A stretch of DNA of 64,000 bases. It comes from Halichondria panicea. Its lineage: Eukaryota; Porifera; Demospongiae; Suberitida; Halichondriidae. Location: the NCBI RefSeq assembly GCF_963675165.1, contig NC_087386.1, positions 3,350,169-3,414,168 on the forward strand, given 5' to 3'. The position numbers and the translations under genes are program-made. The number at the start of each line of letters is the position of its first letter. Position 1 is the first letter of the stretch. The notes beneath the pieces are model-generated. The model did not search any database and was not told the DNA's origin. It saw nothing but the letters and a program-made list of their open reading frames with translations. Below are positions 1 to 10,017 of this stretch, in pieces.

Positions 1-588
1 ATTAGTTTTCGAAGACGAATGCACTAGGTGTGGTCCGCATCTAGAAGGTCCTGACTCTTTAACCAAGTTCCCCGCTTTTCCAGGTGGCACAAAATCGTCT
101 GTGGCTTGCTTCAATACTCGTGATGTTTGGGAGGAGCTCAAGGACAAACAAGATGCCTATGGGGTATCGTACAAACTTTGTATCTTCTCAGGCTGCAAGA
201 ACGTGGACTCCGGAATTGGTGTATACGCTGGATCACACGACTCCTACAAGACGTTTGCCCTTCTGATGGACAAAGTGATCGAGGACTACCATGGATACAA
301 ACCAGAAGACACTCATGTATCTGACATGGATGCTGGGAAACTTGAATGCCCTCCGCTTCCAGAAGACGAAGCTGCTATGATCGTATCAACCCGAATTAGA
401 GTAGGTCGCAACCTCGATGGTTATCCTCTTGGACCAGGAGTGAGCAAGGAACAGAGGGACGAGATCATGCAGAAGGTGGTGGAGGCTTGCAACACTTTTG
501 AAGGAGACCTTAAAGGCACTTTTTATTCTCTGGAGGGAATGGAAAAAGCTACCCAGGAGCAACTAATTGCGGACCACTTTTTGTTTAA
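1..588 (+). CDS. Arginine kinase exon A (partial): linker and N-half of domain 1
   Basis: Reading frame is open from base 2. It carries a linker ([10 protein letters not shown]) and then the N-terminal half of a kinase domain: [30 protein letters not shown] and DHFLFK. The donor is gtaagt at 589. The linker aligns with the mid-exon linkers of the later exons, so the missing upstream part may hold yet another C-half, or may be the protein's start. The linker and specificity-loop region is more diverged than in the other modules. Confidence 0.9.
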
Positions 589-3500
589 GTAAGTCTGGTT
601 TACATGACATTTAATTATGCCACGGTGCGCATGCGCAAGCGAGGTATACGGTGTGTGTGTGTGTGTGCGTGCGTGCGTGTCTGTGTCTGTGTGTGTCTGT
701 GTCTGTGTAAACTGCTACAGCTGCTCTAGGATCAATGACGTTCAAAAGAGTTTCTATAGGTTGCAAGGCTCTGCTGATGCAGCCAATATTTTAGACTTGA
801 ACTTTTGGCATCGGTCGTTTTTAACAACAATCATTACCCACTGTTTGAGTTTCCATGCAGCAAAAAAACTGGTTCATCATGATAATAATGTGTGTGTATA
901 AAAGCTATTAGTAGCTTAAACCGATGTTATGTAGCTTTGGAATCTCCACCGAGGCATCAGCACATGCGGTGCTTTCATTCATACAGTTGTACTGGCAAGT
1001 TTTAGTACTGCTCAATTAGCACTCACACTAACCCTCAGCGAGTCATACGTGTAGAATGTACCTCGCGAGTACTCTACAACAGCATCATACAGGTTTCCAG
1101 CTAGCATTACGCCTGTACGTACTTTTAACTATCATCAATTAATGGCATGCACAATAAAATAGATTGTCTATTGTGTCTTGCTTGTGGTGCTTTCATGCAA
1201 TGCCAATCCAAATGTTTTTGTGTAGTCTATAGTCCCATCTCGTTATGCAGAGGAGTACGGTAAAGCTGCATGATCGTGTGCATGCTTATGTATGTTTGAA
1301 ATCTTAAATAACAATTTTACTCCAAATGTATTGGCTGTTTTACTTAGGGAGGGAGACCGATTCTTAGAAGCATGTGGCCTCAACAGAGACTGGCCTTCTG
1401 GACGTGGAATCTTCCACAACAGTGACAAGACCTTCCTGGTGTGGGTGAACGAAGAGGACCAGCTCAGGATCATCTCTATGCAAAAGGGAGCTGATATTGG
1501 AGCTGTTTTCGAGAGGCTGAGCAGAGCCGTAGCACACATTGAGACCGTTGCCAAGTTCTCCCACGATGACCACCTTGGTTACATTACTTCATGCCCTACC
1601 AACCTCGGTACTGCCTTGAGGGCTTCCGTTCACGTCAAGCTTCCAAAACTCTCGGCTAGAAAGAAAGAATTCCAGGCTATTGCTGACAAATTCTCTGTAC
1701 AGATCAGAGGCATCCATGGAGAGCACTCTGAGTCATCTGACGGCATATACGACATCTCCAACAAGAGACGTCTTGGTCGATCTGAAATAAATCTAGTCCA
1801 GGACATGTACAATGGAGTCAAAGCAATGATCCTAAGAGAGAAGGAATTAGCCGAAGGAGTACTTTGTAGCTCTGACTTGGAGGGTCCTGATAGCTTGACA
1901 GGTTTTCCTATCTTCCCCGAAGGAACAAATTCCTCTGTTGCACGATTTAATACATACAAAATATGGAACGAGCTCAAGGACGGGAAGGACATGCATGGCG
2001 TTTCATACAAGCTTTGTATTTTCTCAGGCTGCAAGAACGTCGACTCTGGAATTGGTGTATATGCTGGCTCACATGACTCATACAAGACGTTTGCCCCACT
2101 GATGGACAAAGTGATCGAGGACTACCATGGATACAAACCAGAGGATACTCATGTGTCTGACATGGATGCTGCGAAACTTGAATGCCCTCCACTTCTACAA
2201 GATGAAGCCGCTATGATTGTATCAACTCGAATCAGAGTAGGCCGCAATCTCGATGGTTATCCTCTCGGCCCGGGAGTGAGCAAGGAACAAAGAGACGAGA
2301 TCATGCAGAAGGTGGTGGAGGCTTGCAACACTTTTGAAGAAGATCTGAAAGGCTCTTTCTATCCTCTGGAAGGAATGGAGAAAGCTACCCAAGATCAGTT
2401 GATCGCCGACCATTTCCTTTTCAAGTAAGTTACGTCAATAATTAATCCTGTTCCAATTGCGTGAAGAATACTGTTCTTGTTTAATGTCGATAAACAACAT
2501 TGATTGTCATAATTTCGTAGGGACTGTGAGAATATCTCCTCTGAGGTGCTTTTCACATAGATATCTTTTCAACTAGTGTTTAAGGCACACAAAGTCAATT
2601 TGTAGTTTCTCAGGCTTTTATTCCTAAAATAGCAAGCGGATTGAGGGCATTGATAAATATATGAATATCAAGTTGAAAACACCCAACTTTCTCAATAAAC
2701 GGAAGCGCGCGCATAATAAATTTTAGTCATAATTATTTCATGACAAACAAACCATGAATTCATTCTTTTCTTTTCTTTTAGTGCCTTTAAATTATGTGTG
2801 TACCTAAACTGATAAGAGTACCCCCAAGTGATAGTCTACACTAAAAAGTGTACCCCTGAATGTTTATTTTCTATACCAGTTTACAAAAAGAGTACCCCCT
2901 AGATACAAATACGTATATACTCTAATTTTGGCACTAATATTGCGCCATATAATATTGCGCCATACCTGAGAAACTACAAATTGACTTTGCATGTCCTAAT
3001 GTAGCATAGCAAGAGTAGATAAGAGTAAGAGTGTTGAACTGCTGTAGTAATCGTGGAACCGCATTTGCCTTAACATGCGTCATCACTGTCGTCACTATTC
3101 GAGTGCTGTTAAGTAAACTGTGGTCTGTGGTATATAGCACTGAACTGCGCATGCATGTTCGGTTTCTGGGAAGTGTTAATTGCTATTAAACATAACAAAT
3201 TAGCACTGATTACTACCAAGTGATGACGCAAGAGCAGGAAAATGCTAGCAGTTAAACACTTATCTACTCTTGATAAATAAAAGAGAGGGATTAGCTTGTG
3301 GTACAATCCATGTTTCTCCGCGGTTTAATCTAGGATAATTATGGTTGCAAGAGTACAGTAGAGTCTGTGATGGCAAGTAAAGGTCCTGTATCGGGACCTT
3401 AGTTTGGATGCAAGACTGAGTAAAACCCCTAGACCAAAGTACATGTAACGTACTGTCTTTTGTGTCTTGGGTGATATCCAGAGGGGTCCTGTTCTGCCAG

Positions 3501-6500
3501 CCAATTCTATAATCCAACTAGTTATTTATAATTATTACCACTGTAAGCTTCCTGGTGCATTTACACCAACAGTATGGCTGTTGTAGAAATCAAGCCAAAA
3601 ACAGCGTTAAAAGGCAGCTTACCTCATGAATAACAGCAAAAGCCACTGGTCCAGAAACAATACCTGCCAAATAGTAACTTTAGATATATCCAGGATAGTA
3701 CCCCGATAGATTGTACACTGTACACTGACAATCACCCAAGTTGTAAACGTACATGACAGTATAACAATTACAAGACATGCATGGTACAATAATTAATGCA
3801 TTTTCAGAACAGTTTTATTTGTTGCAGAGAGGGTGATAGATTCCTGGAAGCATGTGGCCTCAACAGAGACTGGCCTTCTGGGCGTGGAATATTCCACAAT
3901 GATGACAAGAGCTTCCTGGTGTGGGTGAACGAAGAGGACCAGCTCAGGATTATCTCAATGCAAAAGGGAGCTGATATTGGAGCTGTTTTCGAGAGACTAA
4001 GCCGTGCTGTAGCCCACATTGAGACCGTTGCCAAGTTCTCCCACGATGACCACCTTGGTTACATCACTTCATGCCCTACCAACCTCGGTACTGCTTTGAG
4101 GGCCTCTGTTCACATCAAGCTTCCTAAACTCTCTGCCAGGAAAGATGAGTTCCAAGCTATCGCTGACAAATTCTCTGTGCAGATCAGGGGCATCCATGGA
4201 GAGCACTCTGAGTCGTCTGATGGTGTATATGACATCTCCAACAAGAGGCGACTTGGTCGTTCTGAAGTACAGCTAGTCCAGGATATGTATAATGGAGTCA
4301 AGGCTATGATTCAGAAGGAGAAAGAATTAGCTGAGGAAGATGTTCTATGTAGTTCTCTTCTACATGGTCCTGACAGTTTGACTGGATTTCCAATATTCCC
4401 TAGTGAAACAAAATCGTCTGTAGCTCGATTCAACACTCGTGAAGTTTGGGCCGATTTGAAAAATAAGAAGGATGAATATGGCGTGTCTTACAAGCTTTGC
4501 ATCTTTTCTGGCTGCAAAAATGTGGACTCTGGAATCGGAGTGTATGCTGGATCATACGACTCTTACAAAGCTTTTTCTCCTCTGATGGACAAAGTAATCG
4601 AGGACTACCATAGATACAAACCAGAAGACACTCATGTGTCTGACATGGATGCTGGAAAGCTTGAATGCCCTCCACTTTTAGAAGATGAAGCTGCTATGAT
4701 CGTATCAACCCGAATTAGAGTAGGCCGCAACCTCGATGGATATCCTCTTGGACCAGGAGTGAGCAAGGAACAGAGGGACGAGATCATGCAGAAGGTGGTG
4801 GACGCTTGCAATACGTTTGAAGGAGACCTCAAAGGCACTTTTTATTCTCTGGAAGGAATGGAAAAAGCTACTCAAGAGCAATTGATTGCTGACCACTTCC
4901 TTTTCAAGTAAGTTTTGTGTATACCGTATAACGGAGAATTTGGCGAATGTTTTAATTTGGCGATTGGTGACTTTTACTGAAGATTAAAAATGCCAAATTA
5001 AACTTTACCAGTATGAAATGTCGTTGCTGTAGTAAGCCAAATTAGCCATTAATTTTGGTGCTCATTCCCCAAATAATAATTATAATAGTCGCCAAATTTT
5101 TCTGTTGTATGGCACATGTACGGTGAGATCTAATGCACTATAGGTCATAAGTAATAAATTATTTATTGCTGATCATGTGACTTACATGCAGCCAATGACA
5201 TCCAAAACACTCTCAAAGAACTTTATGCTTATGTTGTGGTGTAGCTCCAAGAAGTTCGGAAGAGTCAAAATTGAATTAAATCTAGTCATGTGACTGTACA
5301 TGTACTTTTAAAATGAACTTTTTCTTCTAATACTCGTGATGTAGGGGCAGATCTATAGGGTAGCAGAGGGTGCTCAAGCAATTTTTAATTTTGTAATTTC
5401 TTGTTTTGACACAGAGAGGGTGATAGATTCTTGGAAGCATGTGGCCTCAACAGAGACTGGCCTTCTGGACGTGGAATCTTCCACAATGATGACAAGAGCT
5501 TCCTGGTGTGGGTGAACGAAGAGGACCAGCTCAGGATCATCTCAATGCAAAAAGGAGCTGATATTGGAGCTGTTTTCGAGAGGCTGAGCAGAGCCGTAGC
5601 ACACATTGAGACCGTTGCCAAGTTCTCCCACGATGACCACCTTGGTTACATCACTTCATGTCCTACCAACCTCGGTACTGCCTTAAGGGCTTCCGTTCAC
5701 ATCAAGCTTCCTAAGCTCTCAGTCAGAAAGAAAGAATTTCAGGCTATTGCTGACAAATTTTCAGTTCAGATCAGGGGCATCCATGGAGAGCACTCTGAGT
5801 CATCTGACGGCATCTACGACATATCCAACAAGAGGCGACTCGGAAGGTCAGAAGTTCAGTTAGTCCAGGACATGTACAATGGGGTCAAAGCAATGATCCT
5901 AAGAGAAAAGGAGTTAGCTGAGGGAGTACTTTGTAGCTCTGACTTGGAGGGTCCTGATAGCTTGACAGGTTTTCCTATCTTCCCCGAAGGAATAAATTCC
6001 TCTGTTGCACGATTTAATACGTACAAAGTATGGAACGAGCTCAAGGATGGGAAGGACATGCATGGCGTTTCATACAAGCTTTGTATATTCTCAGGCTGCA
6101 AGAACGTCGACTCTGGAATTGGTGTATATGCTGGCTCACACGACTCATACAAGACGTTTGCCCCACTGATGGACAAAGTGATCGAGGACTATCATGGATA
6201 CAAACCAGAAGACACTCATGTGTCTGACATGGATGCTGGCAAACTTGAATGCCCTCCACTTCCAGAAGATGAAGCCGCTATGATCGTATCAACCCGAATT
6301 AGAGTAGGCCGCAATCTCGATGGTTATCCTCTCGGCCCGGGAGTGAGCAAGGAACAGAGGGACGAGATCATGCAGAAGGTGGTGGAGGCTTGTAACACTT
6401 TTGGCGGAGATCTCAAGGGCACTTTCTTCCCTCTGGAAGGAATGGAAAAGACTACACAGGAGCAATTGATTGCTGATCACTTTTTGTTCAAGTAAGCTAA

Positions 6501-9259
6501 GTTTTGGCATGTGAGACATGTATCTACATGTGTTAAGATATGCTTGTCATAGTTACGCCTCGGGGTGTATAAACTTCGCGGAAAACCGTTGGTAATTTTT
6601 ATGGAGTTTCACCACACCTACTAGATCTACGGATTTAATATTTGTGGGTATAAATGTCACGATACATGCCTGATAAGCAAAAAAACGTGAACGTTTATAA
6701 CCTCCACTATACAGTATGGTTAGTTTTACGTTATGCATTGAAGGCTCTTCAGAATTGTGCGTATCTAAATCTGTTTCTGTTCAGCTCATTAGTCAGCCTC
6801 GCACTAAATTGCTAGATAGGTACATGGCTGAAAAGAGAGCTGCACTGTCTGTCAAAGGCAGCAGTCGATCATTGTGAAGTTCATCACTCTGTTTTGCAAC
6901 CAGTACCTTGCCTATTTAAGTTTCCGTTTAATTATCTCTCCATGCACACATTTCCCCCATAAAAGATTATGACGCGTACGTGTATCATGATGCAGCATTA
7001 ATTAATTTTGCTTCATGCAAACGGTAATGATAGACCGTGATTGTTGTTAATAAACGATCGATGCCAAAAGTTCAAGTCTAAAATTAATGACTGCATGCAT
7101 CAGCAGAGCCTTGCAGATCTCTTCTCACTCTTGCAGCTAACGTTCTAGTGCAGAGCTAACTACTAAGTAGAGTAGCAACACTCGGTGAACAAGTTTTGCT
7201 ACGCACTCTTCTGAAAAGGCTGCAATGGCATTCCAAGTAAGCAAAACTAGCAAGAACGAAGCATTATTTTGCAAATCCACGAATTAATCGAAGAAAACAT
7301 AACTAGAAACCTACTTGCACTTCATTGATCCTTGAGCAGCTGTAGCAGTCTACACACACAAACACACTACCACATACCTCGCTTGCGCATATGTGCACTG
7401 AGGCATAATTACTGTACCCTCCCAAAAAAATATACCATGTTGAATAATACGGGTATTTTGACTTGATAATACCATGTAGAATGAAGTTTGAGCATGCGCA
7501 GTAGCTAAACATTAGGATCACGTGTTCACAAAGTGAGTAGCATAATTATAGTTAGACCAAAGGTTAGTTACTGGGTACCAAGATATCATGCATCCACTAA
7601 GGTACTCTATAGTTCTGTTTGCCCCCAAATATGTTTATTAGGATTACATAAAAAGTTGTGTCTTCGTACTGGATGTTTCGAATCCTTTAAGCAAAGCTTG
7701 CATTTAAATTGTATTTCTTGGTCATGCAACATAATTATTGTACTGCATGTAGTGAACATTCAACATTAAATACAGTATAGCGGGAAATTTCCGTGGGATG
7801 CAAAGTAGTTAACACGGAAATTAAAACTCACGCACCAGTATTTCACATGCATGCAAAAGCTATTGGTGTGTGTGGTGAAACGTGAATATTAGACATTTCT
7901 GCTGAAGCCAAAATAATAGTGAAAATTTCCTGCTATAGTATACATGTAGCAGGAAATGTTCACTATTATTTTGAAAGGAATTTTAAACTAGAGTACAGTA
8001 TATCGGTATCTTAACCCTTTCCCCACTTTAGCCGCATGGCTACTGCTCATTTTCAAAAAACGATTGTGCGTGTTGTGTTAGAGCTATGCACACGCTGTAG
8101 ATACCAGCACATTCGAATAGGGGACCATTATAATTCAATAATTACGACCTGTATATAGTTACCTACACTGTACGTACGTCATAGGAAAACTTTTGTTGAG
8201 ATCTGCAGAAACTTGTCTATGAGGTCGTATCGGCAGACACTCTTTTCCCGGGAAATGTTTTCTTCACCTACACACAGGTTTACAAGTTCATGCAATGGTG
8301 GCTCATGATGTCCACTGCTGAAGTAACTAAACAAACTTATATTGAAGCTAGGAAGACTCTATAGTTATTGGTCCGTCTCAAGAGCTTCATGCATGAGCTT
8401 CTTCCTCTGTCTCTTTCTTAAACTCTGAGGAGTAGCTTCCTATCTGGCTATGATCCCAGTCACTCCCCCCCCCCCCTGACTCCACAAGGCCATAGGCATC
8501 GATATCCTTACTGTCTAGCTGCACTAGAACCTCGCTGAGATTATCCTACGAAGATCTTGTAGCAATTATCCATTGGTCAATTTTCTTTCGACAATACAGT
8601 ATGAAGCATACCTCGTGGCAGTACAATGAAAATACCACGTGAAAGAGCAGCTCACTGCATGTAGTGAACATTCAACATTAAATACAATACCTGTGCTGGT
8701 ATACCTATATATATGACTTGTGCAGTGTATATACAAACTATTTATTTCACACAGGGAGGGTGATAGATTCCTGGAAGCATGTGGCCTTAACAGAGACTGG
8801 CCTTCTGGGCGTGGAATATTCCACAACAATGACAAAACCTTCCTGGTGTGGGTGAACGAAGAGGACCAGCTCAGAATCATCTCAATGCAAAAGGGAGCTG
8901 ATATCGGAGCTGTTTTCGAGAGGCTGAGCAGAGCCGTAGCACACATTGAGACCGTTGCCAAGTTCTCCCACGATGACCACCTTGGTTACATTACTTCATG
9001 CCCCACTAACCTCGGTACTGCTTTGAGGGCTTCTGTTCACATCAAGCTTCCCAAACTCTCTGCCAGGAAAGATGAGTTCCAAGCTATCGCTGATAAATTC
9101 TCTGTACAGATCAGGGGCATTCATGGAGAGCACTCTGAGTCGTCCGACGGTATCTATGACATCTCCAACAAGAGACGGCTCGGAAGGTCTGAAGCTCAAC
9201 TTGTTCAAGATATGTACGATGGAGTCAAAGCAATGATTCAGAGGGAGAAAGAGTTGTAG
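1..9259 (+). CDS. Multi-domain (at least four) arginine kinase, 3' part of gene
   Basis: Phosphagen kinase: transfers phosphate between ATP and arginine to buffer cytosolic ATP. Exons are 1-588 (5' end outside the window), 1348-2424, 3828-4907, 5415-6491 and 8755-9259. All joins are phase 2 and rebuild a Lys codon in the motif DHFLFK|EGDRF. Each domain shows DSGIGVYAG (guanidine-specificity loop), STRIRVGR (ATP-binding Arg), [11 protein letters not shown] (catalytic Glu), SCPTNLGT (reactive Cys) and GEHSE (second catalytic Glu). CPTN and the sequence DISNKRRLG fit arginine kinase rather than creatine kinase, which usually has CPSN. Single-domain kinases are about 355 residues, and the repeat unit here is 359-360 codons. 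Four C-terminal halves are visible, so there are at least four domains. The first exon runs off the window, so more domains may precede. Known relatives have one or two domains, and flagellar creatine kinase has three. The gene is convergent with PLAA. Confidence 0.93.
589..1347. repeat. Arginine kinase intron with inverted copy of repeat R1
   Basis: Phase-2 intron. About 617-980 is a minus-orientation copy of dispersed repeat R1. It starts with the 'gcgcatgcgcaagcgaggtatacgg' end, contains a (TG)n tract at 645-705, and ends near 'ccgaggcatcagcacatgcggtgctttcat'-like sequence. The rest shows no gene. Confidence 0.7.
1348..2424 (+). CDS. Arginine kinase exon B: C-half of domain 1 and N-half of domain 2
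   Basis: A 1077-nt (359-codon) exon between acceptor ttag at 1347 and donor gtaagt at 2425. It encodes [52 protein letters not shown] and EKELAEG, then the linker and the N-half of the next domain ending DHFLFK. The second half is nearly identical to exon D (5415-6491) at the nucleotide level, suggesting recent duplication or gene conversion. Confidence 0.93.
2425..3827. other. Arginine kinase intron, no gene seen
   Basis: Phase-2 intron of 1.4 kb. It has a short duplicated word (agtgtacccc/agagtacccc, 2817-2900) and 'attgcgccata' twice near 2940-2965. I see no coding exon or full-length repeat. Confidence 0.6.
3828..4907 (+). CDS. Arginine kinase exon C: C-half of domain 2 and N-half of domain 3
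   Basis: A 1080-nt exon, one codon longer than its sisters because the linker reads EEDVLCSS instead of EGVLCSS. Acceptor ttgcag ends at 3827 and donor gtaagt starts at 4908. All active-site motifs are present. The N-half of domain 3 has SYDSYKAF where the sisters have SHDSYKTF, next to the guanidine-specificity loop. Confidence 0.93.
4908..5414. repeat. Arginine kinase intron with inverted-repeat MITE
   Basis: Positions 4922-5113 form an imperfect inverted repeat starting taccgtataacgg and ending in a degenerate complement (ttctgttgtatggca). Subterminal 'tttggcg' is repeated and inverted. It resembles the other TACCGTATA-ended hairpin elements in this window. Confidence 0.55.
5415..6491 (+). 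CDS. Arginine kinase exon D: C-half of domain 3 and N-half of domain 4
   Basis: A 1077-nt exon between acceptor acacag (ends 5414) and donor gtaagc (starts 6492). It has the same module order as exon B, with the intact motifs [28 protein letters not shown] and STRIRVGR. Small private changes include [16 protein letters not shown]. Confidence 0.93.
6492..8754. repeat. Arginine kinase intron with repeat R1 and hairpins
   Basis: The 2.26-kb intron contains a plus-orientation R1 copy (about 7020-7411). A palindromic stretch near 7905-7975 has 'aatagtgaaaatttcctgcta' mirrored by 'tagcaggaaatgttcactatt'. A C-tract lies at 8465-8477. No exon was recognised. Confidence 0.6.
7020..7411 (+). repeat. 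Dispersed repeat R1, 5'-truncated
   Basis: Begins within the repeat near 'gaccgtgattgttgttaat' and runs to the 'aggcataatta' end. Lies in an arginine kinase intron. Confidence 0.75.
8755..9259 (+). CDS. Arginine kinase terminal exon E: C-half of last domain and stop
   Basis: Acceptor cacacag ends at 8754. The exon encodes the C-terminal catalytic half with [19 protein letters not shown] and [12 protein letters not shown]. It stops (tag, 9257-9259) right after QREKEL, the natural C-terminus of a kinase domain, where the internal exons continue into the linker. This fixes the 3' end of the gene. A possible AATAAA polyadenylation signal lies near 9623. Confidence 0.92.
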
Positions 9260-10017
9260 AAAAACAACATTGTGTATTCTATATAATTGTGACAGCATTA
9301 GTTTTTTTATGATACAAACGTTGCGAATAGTTTTAGAGATTATTTTGAACAAGGTATAGTTTCTGTAGTAACCATAATTATTACGATTAACTAGACTACA
9401 GATGTGAACTATGCCAACTGCGGGAAGGGGTCCACAAATCATGCGATTGTGTGGACCATGCATATTATTTCTGCTCTTTGCAACAATTGGTATACCTTCT
9501 CACCACACATTATTTTGTGGTCATACGAGAACATGCAAGAAGGTCCCACAAAACTTTGCATTAATGATTTGTAATTATGGGCACTGTTCCAAAATCTTGT
9601 CATAATGCATACTGAGCCCAGTAATAAAAAAAAATTGTATTCTGGGTCTGAAATTGGTACATAATTATTATTCCTGCTATAATAGGTTTTTAGTATAAAT
9701 CGAAAAATGAATACCGTATACGTATATAAGCGGGGAATTTTCATTGATGCAAATTATGTTCGTATAAACTGCCCAACTAACTATTCATACAGCTCAGGAT
9801 AGCTATATACGTTGAACATAGTGCAGTAGAATAATTTCTTTTCGTATGATGCTCTACAATAAGAAATGTACGCCATCATAAGAAAACAACCCGCTATACG
9901 GTAGCTAACAGAAACACAGCGTCTAGTCTTTAAAAAAAATTAATAACTATACCTACACAATAATAATAATAATAATAATAATAATAATTGTAAATCACTT
10001 ATTGTCACAATCGGTCA
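9260..10017. other. Convergent spacer between kinase and PLAA
   Basis: Shared 3' flank of two convergent genes. It holds a possible plus-strand AATAAA near 9623 and a (TAA)n microsatellite at about 9959-9988, just 3' of the PLAA stop. No ORF is convincing. Confidence 0.6.

Noticed and set aside
617-901. 94-codon ORF after the first kinase exon
   Set aside because: It lies entirely in an R1 repeat with a TG tract.
1-9259. Creatine kinase assignment for the fused kinase
   Set aside because: The reactive-cysteine loop reads CPTNLGT with [11 protein letters not shown] and DISNKRRLG, the arginine kinase form. Creatine kinases usually have CPSNLGTGLRAG. The three-domain flagellar creatine kinase is only an architectural analogy.
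1-9259. A cluster of separate tandem arginine kinase genes
   Set aside because: Only the last exon has a stop in frame. Internal exons read through a linker into the next domain, and no start codon with a 5' exon is seen between them.
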